The notes: generated by a model not told the origin, from the letters alone. Numbered from the stretch's first letter, positions 1 to 8,591 are shown. The stretch is DNA of 58,504 nucleotides from [Clostridium] aminophilum (GCF_900101295.1 NZ_FOIL01000016.1:1-58504), one strand, 5' to 3'. Numbers and translations: made by a program.

Positions 1-20
1 GACTCATATAAATTCAATAA

Positions 21-92
21 GGCCTCGTGGTCAAGCGGTTAAGACGACGCCCTCTCACGGCGTAATCCCGGGTTCGATTCCCGGCGAGGTCA
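21..92 (+). tRNA. tRNA-Glu (anticodon CTC), copy 1
   Basis: The sequence folds as a full cloverleaf. The acceptor stem pairs 21-27 with 85-91, the anticodon stem-loop is ACGCC-CTCTCAC-GGCGT with anticodon CTC, and the T-arm is CCGGG-TTCGATT-CCCGG. The GGCC...GGTC acceptor and the D-loop match bacterial glutamate tRNAs. CCA is not encoded (position 92 is the discriminator A, followed by TTCC), so CCA must be added after transcription. It is identical to the copy at 383-454. Confidence 0.96.
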
Positions 93-103
93 TTCCAGAA
101 ACT

Positions 104-128
104 CCGGAGATTTTTCTCCGGATTTTTT
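104..128 (+). terminator. Rho-independent terminator after tRNA-Glu copy 1
   Basis: A 7-bp perfect stem (CCGGAGA at 104-110, TCTCCGG at 115-121) with a TTTT loop is followed by ATTTTTTTG. It ends the transcription unit that carries the first tRNA-Glu. Confidence 0.85.
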
Positions 129-178
129 TGTGCCTTTTTTTGCATGAAAAATATTCTGATTTGTTTTAAAATTTATAC

Positions 179-207
179 TTGCAATCCATAAAATGATATG
201 ATATATT
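179..207 (+). promoter_or_regulatory. Promoter for the tRNA-Pro/Glu/Thr cluster
   Basis: TTGCAA (179-184) and TATATT (202-207) are separated by 17 bp, about 50 bp upstream of tRNA-Pro and downstream of a terminator. Spacing is optimal for a vegetative sigma factor. Assigned from sequence only. Confidence 0.6.
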
Positions 208-257
208 ATACAAGTCGCGCGGCGAGAGCGGTGCGATGGGATGGAAACATCCGGAAT

Positions 258-331
258 CGAGGCGTGGCTCAGTTTGGTAGAGCGCTGCGTTCGGGACGCA
301 GAGGCCGCAAGTTCGAATCTTGTCGCCTCGA
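258..331 (+). tRNA. tRNA-Pro (anticodon CGG)
   Basis: The acceptor stem CGAGGCG/CGCCTCG (258-264 with 324-330) is perfectly complementary. The anticodon stem-loop CTGCG-TTCGGGA-CGCAG gives anticodon CGG (proline), and the T-arm is GCAAG-TTCGAAT-CTTGT. C1:G72 is the usual pair of bacterial proline tRNAs. No CCA is encoded. It is the first gene of a three-tRNA unit. Confidence 0.96.
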
Positions 332-382
332 TTATATTGAGCAAAACTGTGAAACGCGGTTCGGCTCATATAGATTGAATAA

Positions 383-454
383 GGCCTCGTGGTCAAGCGG
401 TTAAGACGACGCCCTCTCACGGCGTAATCCCGGGTTCGATTCCCGGCGAGGTCA
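383..454 (+). tRNA. tRNA-Glu (anticodon CTC), copy 2
   Basis: This gene is base-for-base identical to the tRNA at 21-92, with the same lack of encoded CCA. The 20 bases upstream are also nearly the same as those before copy 1 (17 of 20 identical), which points to a duplicated segment rather than two independently evolved genes. Confidence 0.96.
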
Positions 455-461
455 TGGTTAT

Positions 462-534
462 GCTACTGTGGCTCAGTTGGTAGAGCAGCTGATTCGTAAT
501 CAGCAGGTCACCGGTTCAAGTCCGGTCAGTAGCT
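462..534 (+). tRNA. tRNA-Thr (anticodon CGT)
   Basis: The acceptor stem GCTACTG/CAGTAGC (462-468 with 527-533) is perfect. The anticodon stem-loop GCTGA-TTCGTAA-TCAGC gives anticodon CGT (threonine), and the T-arm is ACCGG-TTCAAGT-CCGGT. The discriminator is T and no CCA is encoded. It lies only 7 nt after tRNA-Glu copy 2, so the two are almost certainly processed from one precursor. Confidence 0.95.
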
Positions 535-548
535 TCGGAGAGAGTAAT

Positions 549-578
549 CCTCGGAACGATGGTTCCGGGGATTTTTTT
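549..578 (+). terminator. Terminator of the tRNA cluster
   Basis: The stem CCTCGGAAC (549-557) pairs with GTTCCGGGG (562-570), with one G-T pair, around a 4-nt loop. ATTTTTTTAT follows. The T-run continues straight into a second, AT-rich inverted repeat at 580-612. Confidence 0.85.
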
Positions 579-579
579 A

Positions 580-645
580 TTTCATGGATTTTCTTCGAAA
601 ATCCCTATGAAAAAGCTCCGCGCGGCGGGCGCGCAAAGTCCCCGG
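580..645. repeat. Degraded copy of an intergenic hairpin module
   Basis: An imperfect inverted repeat (TTTCATGGATTTT at 580-592 against GAAAATCCCTATGAAA at 597-612) is followed by AAAGCTCCGCGCGG. The element at 46755-46820 has the same order: a terminator T-run, a TTTCAT...ATGAAA stem, then GCTCCGCG. The similarity is partial, so this is called a relative of that element, not a full copy. The rest of the interval up to the first coding start at 793 shows no gene. Confidence 0.45.
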
Positions 646-792
646 GGCTTTCCTCAGTACCCCGGGGATGGGAGAACCAAAGGCCGCTTGCGAATTTCGT
701 TCCGCGTGACAGGAAACTTCTCTGAGATTGAAATTGGCCTCCTCTTGCGTTACCATAAAATGTATAAAAAAGAGTGCATTAGGGGGTGTCGC

Positions 793-3021
793 ATGAAGTC
801 AGGAATACATTATTCCTTTGATCTTTCGGAAGAGAAAAGACGTATCCTCGTTGTGGAGGATGAGCCGGTCAATCAGGAAATTCTGAAGATGCTGATCGGC
901 GACACCTATGAAGTTCTTTCCGCGTATAACGGACAGGAAGCGATGGAACTCATCCGCGCCCGGCACAAGACACTGAGTCTGGTGCTTCTGGATCTGAATC
1001 TCCCGGATCTTCATGGTCTGGAAGTGCTGCGAAGGATGAAAGGCGATCCGGTGCTGGCCGGTCTTCCCGTCATTGTCATGACCGCGGACAGTGAAGCCGA
1101 GGTGGAAAGTCTTACTCTTGGAGCCATTGACTTTATTCCGAAACCATATCCGCAGCAAAAAGTCATCCTTGCCCGAATCCTGCGCACCATCGAACTGTCC
1201 GAGAACAGAGATATACTCCGGTGGACGGAACGGGATCATCTGACGGGATTGTACAATAAAGAATTCTTCTATCATCACGCCGCACAGCTGGACCTCTATC
1301 ACAAAAACGCCTCCGCTGACGCTATTTTCCTGAATATCAACCGTTTTCACACCATCAATGACCGATATGGAAAAAGCGTTGGTGATGAGATTCTTCGCCG
1401 TCTTGCCGGCAGCGTCCGGGAGGCGGTCAGAGAAAACGGCGGAATCGTATGCCGGAGCGAAGCGGATTCCTTTCTGATCTACTGTCCGCACCGCAGTGAT
1501 TACGGAGAGATTCTGAACCGCGCCGGCATTTCCATACCGGGAGACGGGAAAGGAGAAAGCCGGATCCGGATCCGGATGGGAGTATATGCCGATGTGGACA
1601 AGACACTGGATCTGGAGCGGCGGTTTGACCGTGCGAAGATGGCGGCGGAAACGGTAAGGGGACAATTTGCCAGCGCAATCGGAATGTACAGCAATGAGAT
1701 GCGCGATGCGGAGCTTCTGTCAGACCAGCTGATGGAAGATTTTCCCGCCGCGATTGCGGAAAAACAGTTTCGGGTCTATTACCAGCCTAAATTTGATGTG
1801 CGCCCGAACAAACCGGTTCTGGTCAGCGCCGAGGCGCTGGTGCGCTGGAATCATCCGGCGTTGGGCATGATCAGCCCCTGCGTATTTGTGCCGCTGTTCG
1901 AGCACAACGGCCTGATCCGGGCATTGGATCAGTATGTATGGGCCGAGGCAGCCGCACAGGTACGGCGATGGAAGGAACAGCTCGACATCGCACTTCCCGT
2001 GTCGGTCAATGTGTCCCGGGTCGATCTGCTGGATCCGTCTCTTGTGGAGAATCTGAAGAGCATTCTGGCGGCAAATGGTCTGAGCAGCAGAGAACTCCTT
2101 CTGGAGATTACCGAATCCGCTTATACCGAAGACTCGAATCAGATGATAGAAACGGTTTGCGAGCTTCGGAAAACCGGTTTCCGCATTGAGATGGATGATT
2201 TTGGATCCGGCTATTCCTCGCTGAGTATGCTTTCCTCTCTGCCCATTGATGCGCTGAAGCTGGATATGCAGTTTATCCGCAGCGCTTTCCGGGAGCAGAA
2301 GGATACCCGGCTTTTGGAGGCGATGATTCAGTTGGCGGACCGCTTTGACGTTCCCACCATTGCGGAGGGCGTGGAAACGGAGGAACAGATGATCACACTC
2401 AAAATCATGGGCTGTGACGTCATTCAGGGATATTATTTTTCCAGACCCCTGCCGTCAGAAGAATTTGAAGTTTTTCTCAAAGAAAAGCGGAACGTCTTCC
2501 GTCCTTCCGGCCCGGAAGAGTCCGGCACGGACCGGGATGAGCCGGACTCCCTGCACGATCCGCTGACAGGACTCTACAACAAAAATGCGTTTGAAATTCT
2601 GCTGCAGGGGGTAGCACATAAGCAGGTTACCGTGCTTTCCGCCGAGGTGGATCATTATGCTGAAATACGGCATGAACACGGCAGAGAGTACGCAGACCGC
2701 GTCATCAGACATGTTGCAGGGGTGCTCCGGAAGAATTTCCGGCGCATGGATTGCATTGTCCGCCTTCGCGAGGATAAATTTGTCATTCTCATGATCCATT
2801 CCGGAAGTACCGACCGGAACCGGATTTCGTCAAAGATTGACCGCATCAACGAGGAGCTGCGGGAAATGCCGGGAGAACTTATACCGGTTGCACTGAGCGT
2901 GGGCGTGGCATTTTCCGATACCGACAAGACGGGAGGCGCGGTTTTCCGGGATGCGGATGTCGCGCTGGAACGCAGAAAAGAAATCCGAACCAAAGTTTTG
3001 AACCGTTTTCTTCAGGAATGA
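793..3021 (+). CDS. Response-regulator cyclic-di-GMP phosphodiesterase (REC-GGDEF*-EAL-GGDEF*)
   Basis: A 742-residue soluble protein predicted to hydrolyse cyclic-di-GMP under control of a phosphorelay. The N-terminal receiver domain (about 16-135) has E22/D23, phospho-acceptor D67, T97 and K117. A GGDEF-like domain (about 145-300) has EADSF at 223-227 in place of GGDEF, so it should not make cyclic-di-GMP. The EAL domain (about 315-565) keeps the family's catalytic set: E347 (of EAL), N406, E438, D468, D469, K489, E525 and Q545. A second GGDEF-like domain (about 588-735) reads REDKF and is also degenerate. Start: the open frame extends back to 559, but ATG 793 has AGGGGG six bases upstream and begins just before the receiver fold. 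The hybrid kinase and HPt genes follow at once. The domain call is firm; the output is inferred. Confidence 0.93.
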   Translation: MKSGIHYSFDLSEEKRRILVVEDEPVNQEILKMLIGDTYEVLSAYNGQEAMELIRARHKTLSLVLLDLNLPDLHGLEVLRRMKGDPVLAGLPVIVMTADSEAEVESLTLGAIDFIPKPYPQQKVILARILRTIELSENRDILRWTERDHLTGLYNKEFFYHHAAQLDLYHKNASADAIFLNINRFHTINDRYGKSVGDEILRRLAGSVREAVRENGGIVCRSEADSFLIYCPHRSDYGEILNRAGISIPGDGKGESRIRIRMGVYADVDKTLDLERRFDRAKMAAETVRGQFASAIGMYSNEMRDAELLSDQLMEDFPAAIAEKQFRVYYQPKFDVRPNKPVLVSAEALVRWNHPALGMISPCVFVPLFEHNGLIRALDQYVWAEAAAQVRRWKEQLDIALPVSVNVSRVDLLDPSLVENLKSILAANGLSSRELLLEITESAYTEDSNQMIETVCELRKTGFRIEMDDFGSGYSSLSMLSSLPIDALKLDMQFIRSAFREQKDTRLLEAMIQLADRFDVPTIAEGVETEEQMITLKIMGCDVIQGYYFSRPLPSEEFEVFLKEKRNVFRPSGPEESGTDRDEPDSLHDPLTGLYNKNAFEILLQGVAHKQVTVLSAEVDHYAEIRHEHGREYADRVIRHVAGVLRKNFRRMDCIVRLREDKFVILMIHSGSTDRNRISSKIDRINEELREMPGELIPVALSVGVAFSDTDKTGGAVFRDADVALERRKEIRTKVLNRFLQE

Positions 3022-3040
3022 GAGGATGGGGGATGGAACG

Positions 3041-5713
3041 ATGAACATGCACAAGCACAAGCACAAGCAGAACAGTCTGACCGCGATTGCCAGCGCAGGC
3101 ATCACAGTGGTTGCCCTGATTCTGATTCTCAGCACAATCTGGATGGGACAAAATGCGAAAAACGGGACCAAATCCGCCGTTCATTCCGTCAGCCTTCTCT
3201 ATCTGGATGAGCTCACCGGACGGCGGGAACAGGTGGTGGCAAATAATCTTAAGGATAAAATCGAAGTGATCCGGGTCGCAGTTTCCTTAATGACAGAGGA
3301 TGACCTGAAGGATGCGGAACATCTGCAGGCGTATCAGTCCAGAATGAAGAAGCTGTTCCGGCTGGACAAGTTTGCTTTTGTGGACCGAAACGGCCTGATT
3401 TACACCTCCACGGGCACGCAGACCAATATCGCGGACTACGGTTTTGATTACAAAACGCTCTCTGAGCCCGACATCTTTGTGCTGAATCCCGGGGCCATGA
3501 ATAAGAAAGCGGTGATTGCCGTGCCGATTGAACGGCTTTCGTTTTGCGGAGAAGATTTGTCCGTCTGCTTTATGGAAATCGGTATGGCTGAACTTCTGGC
3601 CGGGGTCTCCATGGATTTTCAGAGTTCGGACACCACGTTCTGCAATATTTACACCCGTGAAGGAAATGCCCTCAGCAACACGGTTCTGGGCGGCCTTGCG
3701 GTGGAAGATAATCTTCTGGAGGCCCTGAAAAACGCAAAATACGACGAGGGTTATTCCTATGAGCAGGCGGCAGCCGATTTCGCGGAGGGAAAAGACGGCG
3801 AAGTATCTTTTACCTATGACGGAATCCGGGAAACCTTAAGCTACCGTCCCGTGGCCGGGACAGACTGGATGCTGACGTATCTGATTCGGGAAAGTCTGAT
3901 CAGCGAAAAAATGAACGCGGTATCCGAAAACATTGTTCGGCAGAGCTTTTTCCAATCGGCGCTGACGGCGGCCATACTTCTGGCTCTGTCCGGCTTCGGG
4001 TATATGCAGATCCGGAAGAACGCACGCCTTACGCTGGAATCCGAGACCGCACAGGCGGAAATCCGCGGAAAGCAGAAAGAACTGGAGCGGCGCATTGCGC
4101 TGCAGGAGAAGCTGGAGCAGCAAAGCCAGGCGCTCAGCGATGCCCTGGCGCTGGCGGAGGAAGCCAGCAAGGCAAAGACGGCATTTCTCTCCAATATGAG
4201 CCATGAGATACGAACGCCGATGAACGCCATCATCGGACTGGACAATATTGCACTGAATGATCCGGATATTTCCGACCGGACCCGTGAATATCTGGAAAAG
4301 ATCGAGGCGTCCGCAGAGCATCTTCTGTATCTGATCAATGACATTCTGGATATGAGCCGCATCGAATCCGGAAAATTATCCCTGAAGAATGAGGAATTCT
4401 CCTTCTGCGAGTTTCTGAAAGCGATCAATACCATGATCAGCGGGCAGTGCAGTGATAAAGGGCTAGACTATCAGTGTCACATTCAGGGTGAAGTGGACGA
4501 TTATTACATCGGGGATGACATGAAACTGCGCCAGGTGCTGATCAACATTCTGGGAAATGCGGTGAAGTTTACGCCGGAAGGCGGAAAGGTGTCGCTGACC
4601 GTAAGCCGCACGGCACACTATGACCGCAGATCAACACTTCAGTTTCGGGTCGCGGACACCGGCATCGGCATGAGCAAGGAATTTCTGCCTCACATCTTCG
4701 ACGCATTCAGTCAGGAAAATTCGTCTTCCACCAGTAAGTACGGGTCATCCGGGCTGGGCATGGCAATCGCCAAAAACATTGTGGAAATGATGAACGGCGG
4801 AATTGAGGCTGAGAGCGAAAAGGGCCGCGGTTCTGTCTTTACGGTAACGGTTACCCTGATGGACTGTGAGAACGATCACTCCGAAGCAGAGGCGGCGGTC
4901 ATTCATCCCCGCGAGATGAGCGTCCTGATCGTGGACGACGATCCGATTGCCTGTGAACATGCAAAACTGGTTCTGGAAAAAGCAGGGATTTCATCCGAGA
5001 CCGCCGACTCCGGAGCGAAAGCCCTGGAAATGATTACGGTTCGCAGCGCGAGAATGGAACCCTACAACCTGATTCTGGTTGACTGGAAGATGCCGGAGAT
5101 GGACGGCGTGGAGACCACCCGAAGAATCCGCCGGATTGTGCGGGATGATTCCGCCATCATTATCCTGACGGCCTATCGGTGGGACGACATTCTGGAAACG
5201 GCGGTGCAGGCAGGTGTGGACAGTTTTCTTGCCAAACCTCTCTTTGCGGCGACGGTTCTGGAAGAGTTCCGGTCCGCTATGATACGAAAGGGCATCAAGG
5301 CAAGTCAGGAGGCGGGCAGGGCAGATCTGACCGGACGGAGAGTATTGCTTGCGGAAGACGTGCAGGTCAATACGGAGATTATGCTGATGGTTCTGCAGAT
5401 GCGTCAGATGGAAGTCGAGCATGCCGAGAACGGACGGATTGCGGTGGAGATGTTTGCGTCCCATGAACTGGGATACTACGATGCCATTCTGATGGATATG
5501 AGAATGCCCGAGATGGACGGTCTGGAGGCGAGCCGGGCGATTCGTGCCATGGACCGGACGGACGCAAAGACCATTCCGATCATCGCCCTGACGGCGAACG
5601 CATTTGACGAGGACGTGCAGCGCAGCATGCAGGCGGGACTGAATGCGCATCTGACCAAGCCCATTCAGCCGGAAATGCTGTTTGAAACACTGGAAAGACT
5701 GATCCGGGATTGA
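3041..5713 (+). CDS. Membrane hybrid histidine kinase with two receiver domains
   Basis: About 890 residues. A His/Lys-rich start leads into a transmembrane helix (about 15-37). An extracytoplasmic sensor of about 250 residues follows, perhaps Cache-like, and then a second helix (LLALSGFGY region). The dimerisation domain contains SNMSHEIRTPMN with phospho-accepting H388. The ATPase domain has an N-box (NILGNAVKF), DTGIGM and GSSGLGM. Two receiver domains follow, with phospho-acceptors D681 and D819. This is the usual layout for His-Asp-His-Asp relays, and the required HPt is the next gene. The start was set at 3041, which has a GGGGGATGG sequence upstream; ATG 3026 in the same frame lacks a spaced ribosome binding site. 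The likely final target is the receiver/EAL protein encoded 19 nt upstream. The ligand is unknown. Confidence 0.92.
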   Translation: MNMHKHKHKQNSLTAIASAGITVVALILILSTIWMGQNAKNGTKSAVHSVSLLYLDELTGRREQVVANNLKDKIEVIRVAVSLMTEDDLKDAEHLQAYQSRMKKLFRLDKFAFVDRNGLIYTSTGTQTNIADYGFDYKTLSEPDIFVLNPGAMNKKAVIAVPIERLSFCGEDLSVCFMEIGMAELLAGVSMDFQSSDTTFCNIYTREGNALSNTVLGGLAVEDNLLEALKNAKYDEGYSYEQAAADFAEGKDGEVSFTYDGIRETLSYRPVAGTDWMLTYLIRESLISEKMNAVSENIVRQSFFQSALTAAILLALSGFGYMQIRKNARLTLESETAQAEIRGKQKELERRIALQEKLEQQSQALSDALALAEEASKAKTAFLSNMSHEIRTPMNAIIGLDNIALNDPDISDRTREYLEKIEASAEHLLYLINDILDMSRIESGKLSLKNEEFSFCEFLKAINTMISGQCSDKGLDYQCHIQGEVDDYYIGDDMKLRQVLINILGNAVKFTPEGGKVSLTVSRTAHYDRRSTLQFRVADTGIGMSKEFLPHIFDAFSQENSSSTSKYGSSGLGMAIAKNIVEMMNGGIEAESEKGRGSVFTVTVTLMDCENDHSEAEAAVIHPREMSVLIVDDDPIACEHAKLVLEKAGISSETADSGAKALEMITVRSARMEPYNLILVDWKMPEMDGVETTRRIRRIVRDDSAIIILTAYRWDDILETAVQAGVDSFLAKPLFAATVLEEFRSAMIRKGIKASQEAGRADLTGRRVLLAEDVQVNTEIMLMVLQMRQMEVEHAENGRIAVEMFASHELGYYDAILMDMRMPEMDGLEASRAIRAMDRTDAKTIPIIALTANAFDEDVQRSMQAGLNAHLTKPIQPEMLFETLERLIRD

Positions 5714-5751
5714 CCCGGGGACGGATCTGTGAAAGAATGGAGTGATGTGAA

Positions 5752-6087
5752 ATGCTGACAGTCGAGGCACTTCGCGCCTTTGGCGCAGACATCGAAGACG
5801 GGCTGATGCGCTGTATGAACAATGAGTCGATGTATCTTCGCCTTGTGGATATGGCGCTGCACGACGCGAATTTTGACAGGCTGGTTTCCGCCCTGAAAGC
5901 GGAAGACAAAAAGACCGCCTTTGAGGCTGTTCACGCCATCAAGGGAGTGACGGCGAATCTGTCGCTCACGCCGCTTTACGAGACGGCGTCCGAGATGACG
6001 GAACTTCTTCGCACCGGGGCAGATGCCGATTATGAGGGGCTTCTTGAGCGACTCCTTCAATGCCGCGATAAGGTTCTGAACCGATAG
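5752..6087 (+). CDS. Free-standing HPt phosphotransfer protein
   Basis: A 111-residue all-helical protein with the HPt signature VHAIKGVTANL; H61 is the expected phospho-histidine. It lies 38 nt downstream of a hybrid kinase that has receivers but no HPt of its own, so it most likely moves phosphate from the kinase receivers to another receiver. The receiver/EAL protein at 793-3021 is the obvious candidate. The start ATG follows a GTGATGTGAA stretch, a weak ribosome binding site. The assignment rests on the motif, the size and the neighbours. Confidence 0.87.
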   Translation: MLTVEALRAFGADIEDGLMRCMNNESMYLRLVDMALHDANFDRLVSALKAEDKKTAFEAVHAIKGVTANLSLTPLYETASEMTELLRTGADADYEGLLERLLQCRDKVLNR

Positions 6088-6130
6088 CGGCAGGATGGAA
6101 GACTGAGACGAAGTGAAACGATAAGAGAAA

Positions 6131-6182
6131 GGGAAAGGAATCGTCCGACTGCCGCGGCGCAATCGGACGAATGCAGTACATG
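6131..6182 (+). promoter_or_regulatory. truA translation start: ribosome binding site, intervening hairpin, ATG
   Basis: GGGAAAGGAA (6131-6140) is followed directly by an 8-bp perfect stem (TCGTCCGA 6141-6148, TCGGACGA 6163-6170), then ATG 6171 and ATG 6180. Linearly the Shine-Dalgarno sequence is too far from either start. If the hairpin folds, it comes about 9 nt from ATG 6180, which is also the start that best fits the TruA N-terminus. Confidence 0.55.
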
Positions 6183-6932
6183 AAACGGAATTACAAAATG
6201 ACCATCAGCTATGACGGAACCCGCTTTTACGGATGGGAGCGTCAGCTGACCACCGATATGACAATTCAGGGAAAACTGGAGAACGTTCTGAACCGTATGC
6301 TGGAGCTTCCGGAAGGAGAGACGGTCACGGTGATCGGAGCGGGAAGAACGGACGCGGGCGTTCACGCCAGAGCGATGACGGCAAATGTTCTTCTAGACAC
6401 CGGCAAAACCGAGGATGAGATCCGCGCATATATGAATCAGTATCTTCCGGAGGACATCAGTGTGAATGAACTAAAGGTCTGCGCCGACCGTTTTCACAGC
6501 CGGTTTAAGGCGAAGGGTAAGACCTACTGTTACACATTCTGGTGTGCGGACCGGAAGCCGGTATTTGACCGCAAATATGTAACCGTCATCGAAGAACGGC
6601 CGGATGTGGACCGGATGAGACGGGGACTGGAACGGCTGGTCGGAACCCACGATTTCAAAAGTTTCTGCGGCAACAATAAGATGAAGAAATCGACGGTCCG
6701 TGCCATTTTCGACGCGGAGATCAAAGAACAGGGGCCCTATATCCGGATTTATTTCCACGGCAGCGGATTCCTTCAGAATATGGTGCGGATTATGTCCGGA
6801 ACGCTTCTGGAGATCGGTCTCGGCCATATGGAGCCGGAAGAGATCGATGCCATTCTGGAAAAGCAGCAGAGAAAATTTGCCGGCCCCACCGCGCCGCCTC
6901 AGGGTCTCTGCATGATGAATGTGGATTACTGA
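6180..6932 (+). CDS. truA: tRNA pseudouridine(38-40) synthase
   Basis: A 250-residue cytosolic enzyme that converts uridines 38-40 of the tRNA anticodon stem to pseudouridine. The N-terminus KMTISYDGTRFYGW and the catalytic block GAGRTDAGVHARA, with its nucleophilic Asp, are diagnostic. A second conserved region (VRIMSGTLLEIG) lies near the C-terminus, and the length is normal for the family. ATG 6180 is preferred over ATG 6171 because homologues begin with a short basic lead before the first strand, and because of the hairpin arrangement described at 6131-6182. It is followed 31 nt later by the glutamyltransferase gene, probably in the same transcript. Confidence 0.95.
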   Translation: MKRNYKMTISYDGTRFYGWERQLTTDMTIQGKLENVLNRMLELPEGETVTVIGAGRTDAGVHARAMTANVLLDTGKTEDEIRAYMNQYLPEDISVNELKVCADRFHSRFKAKGKTYCYTFWCADRKPVFDRKYVTVIEERPDVDRMRRGLERLVGTHDFKSFCGNNKMKKSTVRAIFDAEIKEQGPYIRIYFHGSGFLQNMVRIMSGTLLEIGLGHMEPEEIDAILEKQQRKFAGPTAPPQGLCMMNVDY

Positions 6933-6963
6933 ACAGCAGACTTGAAACAGGAGGATATGCACC

Positions 6964-8586
6964 ATGCCGTTTCCGATTGAATTTTCCCCTTCTTCCTACC
7001 GTTATTCTTCCAGAAGAAGCCTTGTCTATGCGAGGAACGGTATGGTATCCACAACACAGCCGCTGGCCGCAGGGGCAGGCCTGGACATCCTGAAAGCCGG
7101 AGGCAACGCCGTCGATGCGGCGATTGCGGCCGCTTCCTGTATGACCGTTCTGGAACCCACCAGCAACGGACTCGGAAGTGATGCCTTTGCCATCGTATGG
7201 GTGAAGGACGAAATGTTCGGCCTCAATGCCAGCGGAAGGGCGCCGATGAATCTCTCGGCAGGAATGGTCCGGAAAATGGGATTTTCACAGATGCCGGTCC
7301 GTGGCTGGCTGCCGATTATGGTGCCGGGGGCTCCCGCCGGGTGGGCTGCGCTTTCCGAGCGTTTCGGAAAACTTCCGCTCCGTCAGGTTCTGGCGCCGGC
7401 CATCCGGTACGCCGAAGATGGATATGCGGTCACACCAGTGATCGCCCATCTCTGGAACGCCGCCTTCGAGGAGTTTTCGCAGAGAACCGAGCCGGAGTTT
7501 CGCCCCTGGATGGAGCATTTCGCGCCGGGAGGACACGCGCCGGCAGCAGGAGAGGTGTGGAAATCGGAGGATATGGCCCGGTCGCTTCGACGGATCGCGG
7601 ACACCGGGGCTGAGGCATTCTACCGCGGAGATCTGGCAGACAGAATGGATGCTTTTGCCCGGGAAACCGGAGGGTTTCTGCGAAAAGAAGATCTGGCGGC
7701 ATACCATCCGTCCTGGGTAAAGCCGGTGAGCGTCAATTACCGGGGATACGATATATGGGAAATTCCGCCGAACGGAGACGGCATCGTCGTTCTGATGGCG
7801 CTGGCGATTCTGAACGGAATGAACATAAATCACGAGGACCCGGATGACCCGGAAAATGTGCACCGGATGATTGAAGCGCTGAAACTTGGATATGCGGACG
7901 GCCTCCGGTATATTTCTGATCCGGACACGATGAGGGTGCCGGTGGAGAGACTTCTCTCGGAGGAGTATACGGAGCAGCGCAGACGCGGGATCGGTGAACA
8001 CGCCGCGGTTCCGTCGGCGGGAGACCCCATGTCCGGCGGAACGATCTATCTGTGTACTGCGGACAGCGAGGGAAACATGGTTTCCTACATTCAGAGCAAC
8101 TTCAAGGGATTCGGCAGCGGCATCGTGATTCCGGAAACCGGCATTTCCCTTCAGAACCGGGGCTTCGGTTTCTCTCTCGATGAGGACTCTCCGAATGTAC
8201 TTGCGCCGGGGAAGCGGGCATTTCACACGATCATCCCGGGCTTCATCACAAAAAACGGGAAAGCGGTGGGCCCTTTCGGCGTAATGGGTGCGTTCATGCA
8301 GCCGCAGGGACAGCTGCAGGCGCTGACTAACATGATTGATTACCGCATGAATCCGCAGGAAGCGCTGGATCGTCCCCGCTGGCAGTGGATGAAGGGACTG
8401 GAGATTGGACTAGAAAAAGAAATGCCGGAGAGAATCCGGGAAGATCTGATCCGAAGAGGACATGATGTTCAGATCGCGGAGAACCGGATCTCCTACGGAA
8501 GAGGTCAGATCATTCTGAGAAATGATGAGGGAACGCTGGTTGGAGCTTCCGATCCGCGGGCCGATGGCTTTGTAATGGGATATTGA
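6964..8586 (+). CDS. Gamma-glutamyltransferase family protein
   Basis: A 540-residue member of the Ntn-hydrolase GGT family. The N-terminus has MVSTTQPLAAGAGLDILKAG and GGNAVDAA. The expected self-cleavage point is T360 in GGTIYLCTADSEGN, which would become the catalytic N-terminal threonine of the small subunit. The usual His two residues after that Thr is a Tyr here, and there is no signal peptide, as in the cytosolic YwrD-like subgroup. Classical secreted glutathione-degrading GGTs differ in both respects. The natural substrate is therefore uncertain (a gamma-glutamyl compound is likely). It has a strong ribosome binding site (AGGAGG, 6950-6955) before ATG 6964. Confidence 0.85.
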   Translation: MPFPIEFSPSSYRYSSRRSLVYARNGMVSTTQPLAAGAGLDILKAGGNAVDAAIAAASCMTVLEPTSNGLGSDAFAIVWVKDEMFGLNASGRAPMNLSAGMVRKMGFSQMPVRGWLPIMVPGAPAGWAALSERFGKLPLRQVLAPAIRYAEDGYAVTPVIAHLWNAAFEEFSQRTEPEFRPWMEHFAPGGHAPAAGEVWKSEDMARSLRRIADTGAEAFYRGDLADRMDAFARETGGFLRKEDLAAYHPSWVKPVSVNYRGYDIWEIPPNGDGIVVLMALAILNGMNINHEDPDDPENVHRMIEALKLGYADGLRYISDPDTMRVPVERLLSEEYTEQRRRGIGEHAAVPSAGDPMSGGTIYLCTADSEGNMVSYIQSNFKGFGSGIVIPETGISLQNRGFGFSLDEDSPNVLAPGKRAFHTIIPGFITKNGKAVGPFGVMGAFMQPQGQLQALTNMIDYRMNPQEALDRPRWQWMKGLEIGLEKEMPERIREDLIRRGHDVQIAENRISYGRGQIILRNDEGTLVGASDPRADGFVMGY

Positions 8587-8591
8587 CAGCG

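Noticed and set aside
559-792. 78-codon N-terminal extension of the receiver/EAL protein
   Set aside because: It runs through the tRNA terminator T-run and an inverted repeat, lacks similarity to the receiver fold, and ATG 793 has the ribosome binding site.
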